In this document: piece after piece, positions 33,718 through 42,109 of the stretch | Layout of the letters: every line of letters begins with the position of its first letter | Position numbering within the stretch: position 1 is the stretch's first letter | From: Candidatus Baltobacteraceae bacterium | Lineage (GTDB): Bacteria; Vulcanimicrobiota; Vulcanimicrobiia; Vulcanimicrobiales; Vulcanimicrobiaceae | Direction: 5' to 3' | DNA: 64,000 nt | NCBI GenBank assembly: GCA_036488875.1 | Contig: DASXGW010000007.1 | Location: forward strand, 1-64,000 | Position numbers and translations under genes: made by a program | The notes under the pieces: model-generated | Database searches by the model: none | The model's input: the letters and a program-made list of their open reading frames with translations, nothing else | What the model was told of the DNA's origin: nothing

Positions 33718-34991
33718 TTCGCGATCGATCGGCGGCGGAGCGTGCGCTCGACGTGCTCGCCGGCGGATGCGATTCGCCGGTTCGCTCCGGATGGGGCGTC
33801 GGCGGCTCCATGTTCGTACAGAGCCGGGCGCAAGGAGCGTACGCGTACGACGAAGAGGGACGCCGTTACGTCGATTACGTGATGGCTTACGGACCACTGC
33901 TCTTCGGACACACGCATCCGGCGCTCGTCACCGGACTCGACGATATCGCTCGAAGCGGTTTCGTTTGGGGCTCGACGCATCCCGAAGAAGTCCGGCTGGC
34001 CGAGCGCATTCGCGCCTACCTGCCGTCGATGGAGCGCCTGCGCTTCGTCACCACCGGTACCGAAGCGATGATGAGCGCGATCCGCGCGGCGCGAGCGTTT
34101 ACGCGCCGTACGCTGGTTCTCAAGTTTGCCGGCAACTACCACGGGCATTTCGATCTCGCGCTTCTCAACGCCGGCGCGTCGGCGCATACGCCCGACGGCG
34201 CGGCGAGCGGCATCCCCGACGGTGTGATGCGCGACGTTGCCGTCGCGCGGTACAACGACCTCGCATCGGTCGACGCGTTCTTGCGCGGGCGCGAGAAAGA
34301 ACTCGCTGCGATCGTCGTTGAGCCGATCGTTGGTAACATGGGGTACGTTGCGCCGCAGCCGGGCTTCTTGGAAGGTCTGCGCGAGCGCGCTGCGCGCTAC
34401 GGCGCTCTCCTGGTTTTCGACGAAGTGATCACGTGGCTGCGCTTTGGTTTGCGCGGCGCGCAAGAACGTCTGGAGATCGTGCCCGACGTGACCGCGATCG
34501 GAAAAATCATGGGCGGAGGCGCGCCGATCGCTGCCTTCGGCGGGCGTGAAGACGTCATGGCCGTGCTGGCGCCAACCGGGAGCACGTTCACCGGCGGAAC
34601 GCACGCCGGGAATCCGTTTTGCGTTGCGATGGCGCATCGCGTGATCGACTTGCTCGAGGCGCATCCGGAATACTATCCGTACATGGATGCGCTGGCGAAG
34701 CGTTTGGCCAACGGAATCCGCCGCATCTTTGCCGAGCGCGAACTGCCGTATACCGTCGTGCAGCACGAATCGATCGTCGACTTCAAGTTCCGTGCCGGCA
34801 CGCCGAACCGCAACTACGACGACGCGCTTTCGGCGGACAAATCGCGCTACGCCGGCTACTATCACGCGATGCTCGAACGCGGCGTTCTGCTCCCGCCGTC
34901 GCAAAACGAGGTCATGTTCGTGTCGACCGCGCATACCGCGGCCGACGTCGACGAAACGCTCGACGCGATCGGCTCGTCGCTCTCGTTATAG
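33714..34991 (+). CDS. hemL: Glutamate-1-semialdehyde 2,1-aminomutase
   Basis: A 425-residue PLP enzyme making 5-aminolevulinate in the C5 heme pathway. RYVDYVMAYGPLLFGHTHP, the TTGTEAMMSAIRAAR phosphate region, KFAGNYHGHFD, LVFDEVITWLRFG and the PLP lysine Lys264 in IGKIMGGGAPIAAFGG all match. GSTFTGGTHAGNPF is also diagnostic. The start is GTG 33714, overlapping the DprA-like stop by four bases. Some GSA-aminomutase relatives have other substrates, so hemL is very likely rather than certain. Confidence 0.9.
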   Translation: MIRDRSAAERALDVLAGGCDSPVRSGWGVGGSMFVQSRAQGAYAYDEEGRRYVDYVMAYGPLLFGHTHPALVTGLDDIARSGFVWGSTHPEEVRLAERIRAYLPSMERLRFVTTGTEAMMSAIRAARAFTRRTLVLKFAGNYHGHFDLALLNAGASAHTPDGAASGIPDGVMRDVAVARYNDLASVDAFLRGREKELAAIVVEPIVGNMGYVAPQPGFLEGLRERAARYGALLVFDEVITWLRFGLRGAQERLEIVPDVTAIGKIMGGGAPIAAFGGREDVMAVLAPTGSTFTGGTHAGNPFCVAMAHRVIDLLEAHPEYYPYMDALAKRLANGIRRIFAERELPYTVVQHESIVDFKFRAGTPNRNYDDALSADKSRYAGYYHAMLERGVLLPPSQNEVMFVSTAHTAADVDETLDAIGSSLSL

Positions 34992-35594
34992 AGCGCTAAC
35001 GCTGGGATGGATCGCCGGTTCGTATCCCGAGAGTAATATCGTAACGATCGCAGGGGGCGTCAACACGTCGACGTGGCCGTGCGGCAATGCTCGGCGCGAC
35101 GCGTACCCCGCATCCGACCACGCGTAAAGGTTCTTTCCGTGTACCAGCCACGCAGCGTCGTCGATCGCGACGAAGGTTCCGTCGGGAAGCGATGCTGCGG
35201 CGTCGCGGTACGTGCGCTTGGCGCGCCCCTCGACTCGCTGGCGATGCAGCACGGCATCCATAGCGTCCGCGCTCGCGTCCGCCGAAACGTGACGCTGCCA
35301 CAGATCGCGAAAACGCCGGTAGTCGTCGCGCCGGCACTCGGCGCAGGGGCGATGACCGGCCGCCAGGGCGGCCGCCTCATCCAAGAAGAAAAGCTCGGTC
35401 CAAGCGTGCGGCTGCATGACCTTGCGGCGAATGCCCTTATACGACAGCCGGCACGCGATCCAGCGCTTCGTCTGCCAGCCCCGCACGATACGACGCCGTT
35501 CGTCGATCAAAATACCGCGGTTACCGGTCAGCGTTCCCGTTCCGGGCAGCGCGACGACGTCGCCGAAGGGCGTCACCCGATTGCGTAGCGGCAT
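34986..35594 (-). CDS. Conserved hypothetical protein with CxxC
   Basis: A 202-residue soluble protein. PLRNRVTPFGDVVALPG, LTGNRGILIDERR, AWTELFFLDEAAALAAGHRPC and the CAEC pair in RPCAECRRDDYRRF recur in a widespread family with no assigned function. The two cysteines could bind metal. ATG 35594 is the start; longer frames run into the sulfotransferase gene. Its 3' end overlaps hemL by 6 nt. Confidence 0.7.
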   Translation of the reverse strand: MPLRNRVTPFGDVVALPGTGTLTGNRGILIDERRRIVRGWQTKRWIACRLSYKGIRRKVMQPHAWTELFFLDEAAALAAGHRPCAECRRDDYRRFRDLWQRHVSADASADAMDAVLHRQRVEGRAKRTYRDAAASLPDGTFVAIDDAAWLVHGKNLYAWSDAGYASRRALPHGHVDVLTPPAIVTILLSGYEPAIHPSVSAL

Positions 35595-35598
35595 CGAG

Positions 35599-36852
35599 TC
35601 AACGCGCGTCGACGCGGAGCCGCCGCAGCAGCAACCCTTTTGCCGATTGCAGCTCGCCAAACGAAAAGCGCAACCGGTGCGCGCGTCCGCCCTCAAGACG
35701 GAGAGGTCCCAGCACGATTTGTCCGGCGCCTCCCTTGCGCAACGTGTGCGCGCGCTCGTCGTTCGCAAGCGAGGTGTGGAACGTCATCGGCTCGCGTTTT
35801 GAAGCGGCGCTCGCCGAGAACCGGACGGTCACCAAATACTCGCCGCCGGCGGGCACGCGGAAGAAAACGTCGGAAACGGCGGCGTCGCTCCAGATTCCTT
35901 TCGGCTGGGCGCCCGACCAGCCCGATCCCAAAACGCCGCGTTCGCCCACCGGTGCGTCGAACCGGTACTCCTTGCCCGGACGCGCAACGTCGATGCAGTC
36001 ATCGAGCTGAGTTTCGACGACGCCGACAGGACCGGTGAGCCGTTTGCTCCGCCACGTATCGATGGCGTCGCCGAGGGCAGAGCGAACCGCGGCGTCTTCG
36101 GCGTGCGAGAGCACGTTTTCCGCCGGACGCGACGGCCGCACCAGCCCGCTCGTGTCGCGGAGCTCGACGCCGAGAAAGCGTCCTAATCCTTGGAGCGTTC
36201 GATCGGTGTCGTCGATGAGGTCGTCGTACCGGATGACGTACGTGTGCTCCGGATAGCTCGACGCGCACGACAGCAGTAAGCAGACCCCTTCGCGATACCG
36301 GGAGATCGCTTCGGCGATCGGCTTGTCGGGCCACAAATCGCGGCCTTCGCGCGCGGCGTTTCGGCGATTGACGATCGAGTTTATCGTATCGAGCGGGTTG
36401 CGCACGATGAAGACGTAGCGAACCTGTTCGAACAGCTCTTGGACGATGCGCAGCTCGTAATCGTTCCAGTGTCCCGGCGTTTTGGAGCCGATGATCCGCG
36501 CCGCCGGCTTTTCGAGCGACGCGCCGACGATCGCCGCGACGATGTGGGCAAAGCGGTCGCGCATCGGATAGCGTCGCGGATACCGCATGCGATCGGGATT
36601 CTCAATCGGATCGTAGTGCTTCGCGCCGTGCTTCTTTGAGGCCTTACGGCTGCGCGCCGCGATCGTCTCGCGCTGCTCGTCGCGGTGTTTTTCGAACCAA
36701 AAGATCCCGGCGATTCCGTGAGCGAGGTCCCCTAACGGCTGCTCGACCAGAATCGCGATCTCCGGATTCTCGTTCATGATGTCGGAAAGCAGGGTCGTTC
36801 CCGAACGGGCCGATCCGCGAACGAACGCTACAAGAGGCTCGGTAAGGCGCAC
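35599..36852 (-). CDS. Sulfotransferase family protein
   Basis: A 417-residue cytosolic enzyme. The PAPS 5'-phosphosulfate loop is RGSARSGTTLLSD (residues 12-24) and the 3'-phosphate motif is FIVRNPLDTINSIVNRR. Residues about 300-417 add a beta-sandwich (GEYLVTVRFSASAAS) not found in minimal sulfotransferases, perhaps a carbohydrate-binding module. The acceptor is unknown. It begins at GTG 36852, three bases after the stop of the nucleotidyl cyclase. Confidence 0.82.
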   Translation of the reverse strand: MRLTEPLVAFVRGSARSGTTLLSDIMNENPEIAILVEQPLGDLAHGIAGIFWFEKHRDEQRETIAARSRKASKKHGAKHYDPIENPDRMRYPRRYPMRDRFAHIVAAIVGASLEKPAARIIGSKTPGHWNDYELRIVQELFEQVRYVFIVRNPLDTINSIVNRRNAAREGRDLWPDKPIAEAISRYREGVCLLLSCASSYPEHTYVIRYDDLIDDTDRTLQGLGRFLGVELRDTSGLVRPSRPAENVLSHAEDAAVRSALGDAIDTWRSKRLTGPVGVVETQLDDCIDVARPGKEYRFDAPVGERGVLGSGWSGAQPKGIWSDAAVSDVFFRVPAGGEYLVTVRFSASAASKREPMTFHTSLANDERAHTLRKGGAGQIVLGPLRLEGGRAHRLRFSFGELQSAKGLLLRRLRVDAR

Positions 36853-36855
36853 CGG

Positions 36856-37836
36856 TTAGGCGGCGGTGACGGGCGCCTTCCAAGCGTACGCCGTGAGCCC
36901 GTCGACTTCGGCGTCGGCCGGCCCGAAACCGGATCGGTCGTCGAGCGCGTTATACAGCTCTTCGCTCATCCACAGCGTGTCCGGCGCCGCGTGCTTCTGC
37001 ATGTGTCCGGCGACGTCGATGATGTGGTCGACGACTTTTTCGAGGTTGGTATCTTCGAAGATCGCGACGTCGCCTTCGTTCATGCCGCAGCGAACTTGAA
37101 ACGGCGTCTTGAGCTTGTTGTCGCGGCGGTTGAACGGATCGAGCTTCTCGAGGATACTCTTCGCGGACGCCAGCGCCTTGTCGCGGTCGACGAAGCAAAT
37201 CATCACGCCGTCGGGCGTCCACGCCTGCTTCCAGGCGCGATTGACCAGGAACGTGCGCTTGAGGAGATCCTCGTACGCTTTAAACGTCGCGGTGATATCG
37301 ATGTCGCTCTCGCCGTCCTTCATTTGCGTGGAACCCACGACGTCGATCGAAAGGAACGTGCAGCGCTTACGTTTGGCATCGTTGAGCGCCTGTTCGATCT
37401 CGCGATACTTTCTGACGAGCTCCTCGCGCGCTTCTTCCGAGTCGGCTGCTAAGACGCTCTTTTGCGCCGCCGGTAACGGGGCGCGTGCCCAGAGCTCGCG
37501 ATGGATGAGCGCAAAAACCCGATCGAGGGCCACGATCAGAAGGTAGAACACGAGTGCCAGGACCAGCGGCACGTAACGCTTGGCTGCGGGTACGTGCAAG
37601 GCACCGGCTGCGCGGGTCATCAGCGGATCGCCGAAACGGTGCAGCTGCGCGATGCCGGCAAACTCCGCGACCCGGGGCGTGTGAACGAACGAGACGGCAA
37701 AGTAGAGAAGGCACAGCACGATTGCGAAGCCGAGCACGAAACCGACGATCCGATGGACCGCGTCGAGCACGTTGGAAACAAACCCGAATTGGTCCCTTTT
37801 CAATGGGAGTCTCCCGCAAGCTGCTGCTACGAGCAT
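36856..37836 (-). CDS. Membrane class III nucleotidyl cyclase
   Basis: About 326 residues. Two membrane helices (IVGFVLGFAIVLCLLYFAVS and VPLVLALVFYLLIVALDRVF) precede a cytosolic coiled coil (EEAREELVRKYREIEQALND) and a class III cyclase domain with TFLSIDVVGSTQMKDGE and WTPDGVMICF. Second-metal and substrate residues look partly divergent. Product (cAMP or cGMP) and activity are unproven. The start is uncertain: ATG 37836 is used here, but TTG 37801-37803 has a better GGGAGA site. Downstream sulfotransferase is in the same operon. Confidence 0.78.
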   Translation of the reverse strand: MLVAAACGRLPLKRDQFGFVSNVLDAVHRIVGFVLGFAIVLCLLYFAVSFVHTPRVAEFAGIAQLHRFGDPLMTRAAGALHVPAAKRYVPLVLALVFYLLIVALDRVFALIHRELWARAPLPAAQKSVLAADSEEAREELVRKYREIEQALNDAKRKRCTFLSIDVVGSTQMKDGESDIDITATFKAYEDLLKRTFLVNRAWKQAWTPDGVMICFVDRDKALASAKSILEKLDPFNRRDNKLKTPFQVRCGMNEGDVAIFEDTNLEKVVDHIIDVAGHMQKHAAPDTLWMSEELYNALDDRSGFGPADAEVDGLTAYAWKAPVTAA

Positions 37837-37908
37837 CCTTTTGACAGCTTCTGCTGCAGCCCTCCGGCTGGTACGGATGAAAATCGCGCGCGCGGGTAAG
37901 GGCATGTG

Positions 37909-38193
37909 ATGACCGCGCCGGAGCTCGAGGCGATTCGCCGCCAAGGACCCAAAATCAAGCAGTTCGTGGCACGCTACGGCGCACGTTCGTCGCGGATCTT
38001 TGCCCGCGCGCTACGCGCCAGCTTTTCCGGGCCGAAAACCTTCGCGACGTTCGTGTTTTGCGAGCCTAATCCGCGCGAGCGAATCGAAGCGTGTTTGATC
38101 GTTCGCGCGCTGGGCTACAACGCGGCCGCGCTGCTTCCGCAGATGATCTCCAGCTATTACTGCGGGACGCAGCACATCGATCGGACGGCCTAG
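37909..38193 (+). CDS. Small hypothetical protein
   Basis: A 94-residue basic protein with helical content (PKIKQFVARYGARSSRIFARAL) and a strand FATFVFCEPNPRERIE, ending SSYYCGTQH. It carries two cysteines but no recognised motif. It is divergent from the cyclase gene. Its stop shares the four bases CTAG with the stop of the convergent M28 peptidase. Confidence 0.55.
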   Translation: MTAPELEAIRRQGPKIKQFVARYGARSSRIFARALRASFSGPKTFATFVFCEPNPRERIEACLIVRALGYNAAALLPQMISSYYCGTQHIDRTA

Positions 38194-39509
38194 TCCCGAG
38201 CGGCGACGGGATAGACGGCAGGGCTGCGCAACCCGTTGGGGTCCACGCTGCGTACGCCCAGGATGAAATCGTCCTTACTCACCGGGACCGTCGCTTCGGT
38301 CACGTTGCCGACGTCTTTGACCTCGTCCCATCGTGCGGCATCGGTCGCGCGCCAAACGATTTCGTACGATGCGGCATCGGCAGCGGCGGTCCAGCGCAGC
38401 GTCGAGTCGTACCCCAAGCGTTTGGTGAGGAGCTGCACGTTGCCCGGGGGTGCGGGTCCTAGAGCTAGCGCGGCGAGCGCGGCGACGTTTGCCTGGGTCG
38501 CCCGCGCGAGATACTGCCAGTCGTTGTACTGCGGCAGATCGCCGTATTGAACGCCGTCCTGCATTCGTACGTCTTGGTGCTGGTGCGTGAAGTTCTCGTG
38601 CGCCTCTACGAAGCGAATGGCCGCAGCGTAGCCGGCGTCTTGAAACGATTCCTGATCGCCGCCGCGCAGAAAGCGATCGGCTCGGTAGATTTGGCGGACC
38701 TCAAACCCCGGCACGTATGCGGGAACCGTCTCGGCGACGAAGCGCGACAGCTCCCTCGACGGTGAGTCGTTTTCGGAGCCGACGAGATCGACGCGCTCCA
38801 TCGAAGATCCCGCGGGCAAGGCCTGGCTGAAGACGCGAATGACGCCGGGCTCGTGGCTTCCGTCTCCGCCGGTCGAGTTCCCGATGATGTCGTTGTTGAG
38901 CACGGCCAGCACCGGCGCGTGACGCGCCGCGAGCTCGCGGGCGTAATGGTCCGATCCCCACAGTCCGAGTTCTTCACCGTCGAAACACGCAAAGACGATC
39001 GTGCCTTTAAACGGCGTCGCGGCCATGACGCGTGCCGCTTCTAGGACGGCCGAAACGCCCGAGCCATTGTCGTCGGCACCCGGCGCCACACCGCTACCAT
39101 CGGTGCAACGGCCGTTGCAGTCGTCGTAGTGGCTCGACATCACGTAGATGCGCCCCGGCTCGCTTCCGCGCAAGGTCGCGATCACGCTGGATTCGAGCAC
39201 GGCGCGCGGCGTACGCTTCGTTTGAGGCTGCTCGTAGTTGTCGAGGTCGACGGTCATCCGTCCGCCGGTTGCGGCAGCGATGCTGCGAAACTGCGCGACG
39301 ATCCAGTCGCGAGCGGCGAAGATGCCGTGCGTCGACGTCGACGCGCGCTCGGAAAAATCGTTGCGGGTGCCGAAGTTGACCAAGGTCGTATCGGTCTGCT
39401 GCAGCCGAGCCGGATCGACGGCGCCGACCATCGAGGCGATCGGCGCGTAAGGCGCCGGCGAGGCCGCTCCAAGCGTGAGAGCGGCGATGAGAAGAAGGCA
39501 GAGGCGCAT
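38190..39509 (-). CDS. Secreted M28 zinc aminopeptidase with FN3-like tail
   Basis: A 439-residue exported peptidase (signal MRLCLLLIAALTLGAASP). Zinc ligands are readable: SSHYDDC, the bridging GADDNGSGVSAVLE, the catalytic and binding glutamates in FACFDGEELGLWGSDHY, and NNDIIGNS. The C-terminal 85 residues (LRWTAAADAASYEIVWRATD) form a fibronectin type III-like domain. It likely degrades extracellular peptides. It follows the anti-sigma-type ATPase gene; a TTG at 39524 would overlap that stop. Confidence 0.85.
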   Translation of the reverse strand: MRLCLLLIAALTLGAASPAPYAPIASMVGAVDPARLQQTDTTLVNFGTRNDFSERASTSTHGIFAARDWIVAQFRSIAAATGGRMTVDLDNYEQPQTKRTPRAVLESSVIATLRGSEPGRIYVMSSHYDDCNGRCTDGSGVAPGADDNGSGVSAVLEAARVMAATPFKGTIVFACFDGEELGLWGSDHYARELAARHAPVLAVLNNDIIGNSTGGDGSHEPGVIRVFSQALPAGSSMERVDLVGSENDSPSRELSRFVAETVPAYVPGFEVRQIYRADRFLRGGDQESFQDAGYAAAIRFVEAHENFTHQHQDVRMQDGVQYGDLPQYNDWQYLARATQANVAALAALALGPAPPGNVQLLTKRLGYDSTLRWTAAADAASYEIVWRATDAARWDEVKDVGNVTEATVPVSKDDFILGVRSVDPNGLRSPAVYPVAARD

Positions 39510-39520
39510 GCCTCGCTGCT

Positions 39521-39958
39521 TCAACGCCGGCGGTACCGGCCCATCGTAACGATCGTCCCTTCGCCTGGGGTCGAACGCACATCGAAGAAATCGGTGCAGC
39601 GCTGCATGATCGCAAAGCCGCGCCCCGTTTCGGTCAGCTCCCGCGGCATGTCGGCGGTGCTGGGCGGCGGATCGGCCAAACCGCGACCCTGGTCGCTCAC
39701 GGTCGCGACGACCGCGGAGTCGTCGATTTGGAAACCTACCGCAATATCGTTCTGCGTGTGTGCGTGCTCGATGGCATTTGCGAGCGCTTCGCCGAGGGCA
39801 AACGTCAAGTTCTCGAGGTCGCGCGGCGCGATGTGGTGGTACGTACCGAATGCGTGAAGCGCGCCGCGCGCCGATCGAACGTAGCGCGGTAACGGCGGAA
39901 TCCTCAGTTGGAGGCTGAAGGAGGCTGGGGTATGAACTTTGCCGTTGTGGGTTTTCAT
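39521..39958 (-). CDS. Anti-sigma-factor-type ATPase (RsbW-like)
   Basis: A 145-residue GHKL ATPase. The N box is LGEALANAIEHAH and the G1 region is VATVSDQGRGL, followed by TETGRGFAIMQRC and GTIVTMGRYRR. Such proteins bind sigma factors or phosphorylate anti-anti-sigma partners; no sigma factor or STAS partner is adjacent. ATG 39958 is chosen because earlier codons overlap the divergent GIY-YIG gene start. Confidence 0.8.
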   Translation of the reverse strand: MKTHNGKVHTPASFSLQLRIPPLPRYVRSARGALHAFGTYHHIAPRDLENLTFALGEALANAIEHAHTQNDIAVGFQIDDSAVVATVSDQGRGLADPPPSTADMPRELTETGRGFAIMQRCTDFFDVRSTPGEGTIVTMGRYRRR

Positions 39959-39962
39959 GCTC

Positions 39963-40328
39963 ATGACGGACGCTGAGATTCTACCGCAAGTGGTGCCGGC
40001 CAAACCGAAGGAGCGACCTGCCGTTTACATATTGACGTGCGGCGACGGGTCGCTTTACACGGGTGCGACCACGAATTTGGCGCGCCGATTGGCCGCACAC
40101 CAGCAAGGCAAGGCCTCACGGTACACGCGTAGCCGCCTGCCCATTGAGCTGCTGGTGTGGTGGTATCCCGGTACCTACGACCTCGCGCGGTCGCACGAAG
40201 CGCGCTTTAAAACCCTGACGCGCGCTCAGAAGCTCGCCTTGCTAGCAGGTGACGAGGCTTTCGGATGCCCGTTGCGAAGGCCATCGGATGCCTACGCTAC
40301 CGCAAGCCGACGAACTGCCAAAATATAA
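39963..40328 (+). CDS. GIY-YIG nuclease domain protein (UPF0213-like)
   Basis: About 121 residues. AVYILTCGDGSLYTGATTN is the GIY-YIG motif in its YIL...YTG form, followed by LARRLAAHQQGKASRYTRSR and ARFKTLTRAQKLALL. Small proteins of this family are thought to act in DNA repair or recombination, without proof. The C-terminal 13 residues overlap the cyclophilin start. The start may also be ATG 39957. Confidence 0.85.
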   Translation: MTDAEILPQVVPAKPKERPAVYILTCGDGSLYTGATTNLARRLAAHQQGKASRYTRSRLPIELLVWWYPGTYDLARSHEARFKTLTRAQKLALLAGDEAFGCPLRRPSDAYATASRRTAKI

Positions 40329-40776
40329 AGAAAATGCCGTAAATTCGCAGGTTCGCATCGCGACCGACAAGGGCGACATCGTCCTGCGGCTCTTTCCCGA
40401 CGACGCGCCGATGCACGCGGCGGCGTTTTTAAAACTCGTTGAGAACGGCTTTTACGACGGCCTGGCGTTCCACCGCGTGGAACCGGGTTTCGTCATCCAA
40501 GGCGGCGATCCCGACGGGGATGGAACGGGCGGTCCCGGCTATCGTTTGAAAGCAGAGTTCAACTCGCGCCCGCACGTGCGCGGAACGCTGGCAATGGCCC
40601 GTGCGTCGAATCCCGACAGTGCCGGATCGCAGTTCTACATTTGCTTGGGCGACGCGCGTTTTCTCGACGGCCAATATACCGTCTTCGGCGAAATGACCGA
40701 CGGTTTCGAAACGCTCGACGCCATTCGCCGCGGCGACAAGATGCAGAAGCTAACGATCGAACCGCTGGCAAAGTAG
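40288..40776 (+). CDS. Cyclophilin-type peptidyl-prolyl isomerase
   Basis: A 162-residue single-domain cytosolic cyclophilin. FYDGLAFHRVEPGFVIQGGDPDGDGTGG contains the catalytic arginine in FHRV, followed by GTLAMARA, SAGSQFYICLGDARFLDGQYTVFGE. It accelerates proline isomerisation during folding. ATG 40288 lies inside the end of the GIY-YIG gene (41-nt overlap), and gives a short N-terminal extension before SQVRIATDKGDIVL. The next gene starts 15 bp after its stop. Confidence 0.92.
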   Translation: MPTLPQADELPKYKENAVNSQVRIATDKGDIVLRLFPDDAPMHAAAFLKLVENGFYDGLAFHRVEPGFVIQGGDPDGDGTGGPGYRLKAEFNSRPHVRGTLAMARASNPDSAGSQFYICLGDARFLDGQYTVFGEMTDGFETLDAIRRGDKMQKLTIEPLAK

Positions 40777-40791
40777 TTGGCGGAGATCCTC

Positions 40792-41274
40792 GTGAATTCG
40801 ACGGCGACGCTGCAGGAGTATCAGCGTTGTCAAAGCCTGCTATCGGTACCCAAAGGGCTGCGTAGCATGCTGACCTTGCTATTGGCACTGGGCGCGTGCG
40901 CGCTCGCCTTCAGCGTGGTCGAAACGTGGGGGTTGCCGGCGGCTGCCGCGGGCGCCGTGGCGCTCGTCTCATTCTTCGTGTACGTTATGGTTCTTGGGCA
41001 AATGACGAATGCTCGTCTACGCGCGTCCTACCGGCGCCTTAGGGAAGCCGGGGTAACGTATGTTTTTTCAGACGACACCATAAGCTGGTCGATGCGCGGC
41101 GGCCACGCCGAAGTGGCGTGGGATTGGCTGGATCGAATCATCTCAGAGCACGATCTATTGGTGTTTGCCAGAGGTTACTGGTATCTCTGTATTCCGGTAC
41201 GCGACGTCCCGGCGGACAGACTCGCGGATTTACGGGATTTGATCGTTAAGCACGACCGGCAACTGCACGCGTAA
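40792..41274 (+). CDS. YcxB-like membrane protein
   Basis: A 160-residue protein with two adjacent membrane helices (SMLTLLLALGACALAFSVV and AAAAGAVALVSFFVYVMVLG) and a cytosolic domain of about 85 residues (DDTISWSMRGGHAEVAWDWLDRI). This resembles the YcxB-like domain. GTG 40792 is favoured over TTG 40777 by CGGAGA at 40781-40786. Its 3' end overlaps the convergent serine hydrolase by 29 nt. Confidence 0.68.
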   Translation: MNSTATLQEYQRCQSLLSVPKGLRSMLTLLLALGACALAFSVVETWGLPAAAAGAVALVSFFVYVMVLGQMTNARLRASYRRLREAGVTYVFSDDTISWSMRGGHAEVAWDWLDRIISEHDLLVFARGYWYLCIPVRDVPADRLADLRDLIVKHDRQLHA

Positions 41275-42109
41275 TCGCGTGAATGGCCGCGTACGACGCC
41301 CCATAGTCGTACGCAGCTTTCGTCATGATCGCGAGAATCCACGGCGACGTTCCGTAGGGATTGACGATCGCGACGTCGTTGCGCGTACCGGTCATTTCGC
41401 CGGTCTTGTTGGCGATTGGCGTTCCCGCCGGCAAAGCGGCCGGAATCGCGTCGCGATCGGTCTGCCCGAGCATGACGTCGACCATGGTACGGCAATGCTC
41501 CGGTGAAACGATCGTCCTGATGCCCTCGTGCGCTCCGGTTTCGATGAGATACAGAAGATGCGCCATGTCGGCGGGAGTCGAGACGTTATCGGAGTGCCGC
41601 ACGATGGCGTACCAGTCGAGGAACTTGCGTTGAAGGTGCGTTTGATTCATTCCGGCGCGAAGTGCCACGTCGTTGATCGCACCAACGCCGAAATGACCGA
41701 TCAGCATGTTGGCCGCCGTATTGTCGCTGACTTGAATCATCGGAACGATGAGCTGCCGCACGGTAAACTCGTCGCCGTCACTCGCACCGCTCATGAAATC
41801 CGACCCCGCGATGAGCTCGCTTCGGTCGAAACGCACGCGTCGATCGAGCGTCCCGGGATGCGCTTCTTCGAGGGTATAGGCGGTCGTCATGATGACCAGC
41901 TTGATGATCGAGGCGGTCGGAAACGACTCGAACGCGCGATAGGCGACCAGTGGGTTACCGGGCGCAAGCGTACGCGCGAAGACGCCGATCGCTCCGGGAA
42001 AATCGTCGGCGATTCGCACGACTTTGCGGCGCAGGACGCTCGCGTCGGCGGGGCTCGTCTGCAAGGCAAAAAGTGCGGCACCGCCGGCTAAAAACAGCGA
42101 ACGCCTCAA
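41246..42109 (-). CDS. Class A beta-lactamase-like serine hydrolase
   Basis: A 287-residue exported protein with a signal starting MRRSLFLAGGAALFAL (TTG 42109, TTGA overlap with the permease stop). It has the penicilloyl-hydrolase motifs SIIK (Ser67, Lys70), SDNTAAN and NKTGEMTG. The omega-loop glutamate (ExxLN) needed for deacylation is not evident: the region reads RKFLDWYAIVRHSDNVSTPADM. So resistance to beta-lactams is doubtful; a peptidoglycan or other esterase role fits better. Confidence 0.82.
   Translation of the reverse strand: MRRSLFLAGGAALFALQTSPADASVLRRKVVRIADDFPGAIGVFARTLAPGNPLVAYRAFESFPTASIIKLVIMTTAYTLEEAHPGTLDRRVRFDRSELIAGSDFMSGASDGDEFTVRQLIVPMIQVSDNTAANMLIGHFGVGAINDVALRAGMNQTHLQRKFLDWYAIVRHSDNVSTPADMAHLLYLIETGAHEGIRTIVSPEHCRTMVDVMLGQTDRDAIPAALPAGTPIANKTGEMTGTRNDVAIVNPYGTSPWILAIMTKAAYDYGASYAAIHAITRAVAGRA

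Noticed and set aside
33123-34934. A 603-codon open frame antisense to the DprA-like and hemL genes
   Set aside because: Both plus-strand genes are well supported, with motifs and coupled starts; the antisense frame has none.
41246-42109. Antibiotic-resistance beta-lactamase
   Set aside because: The omega-loop glutamate is not evident, and similar serine hydrolases without resistance are common.
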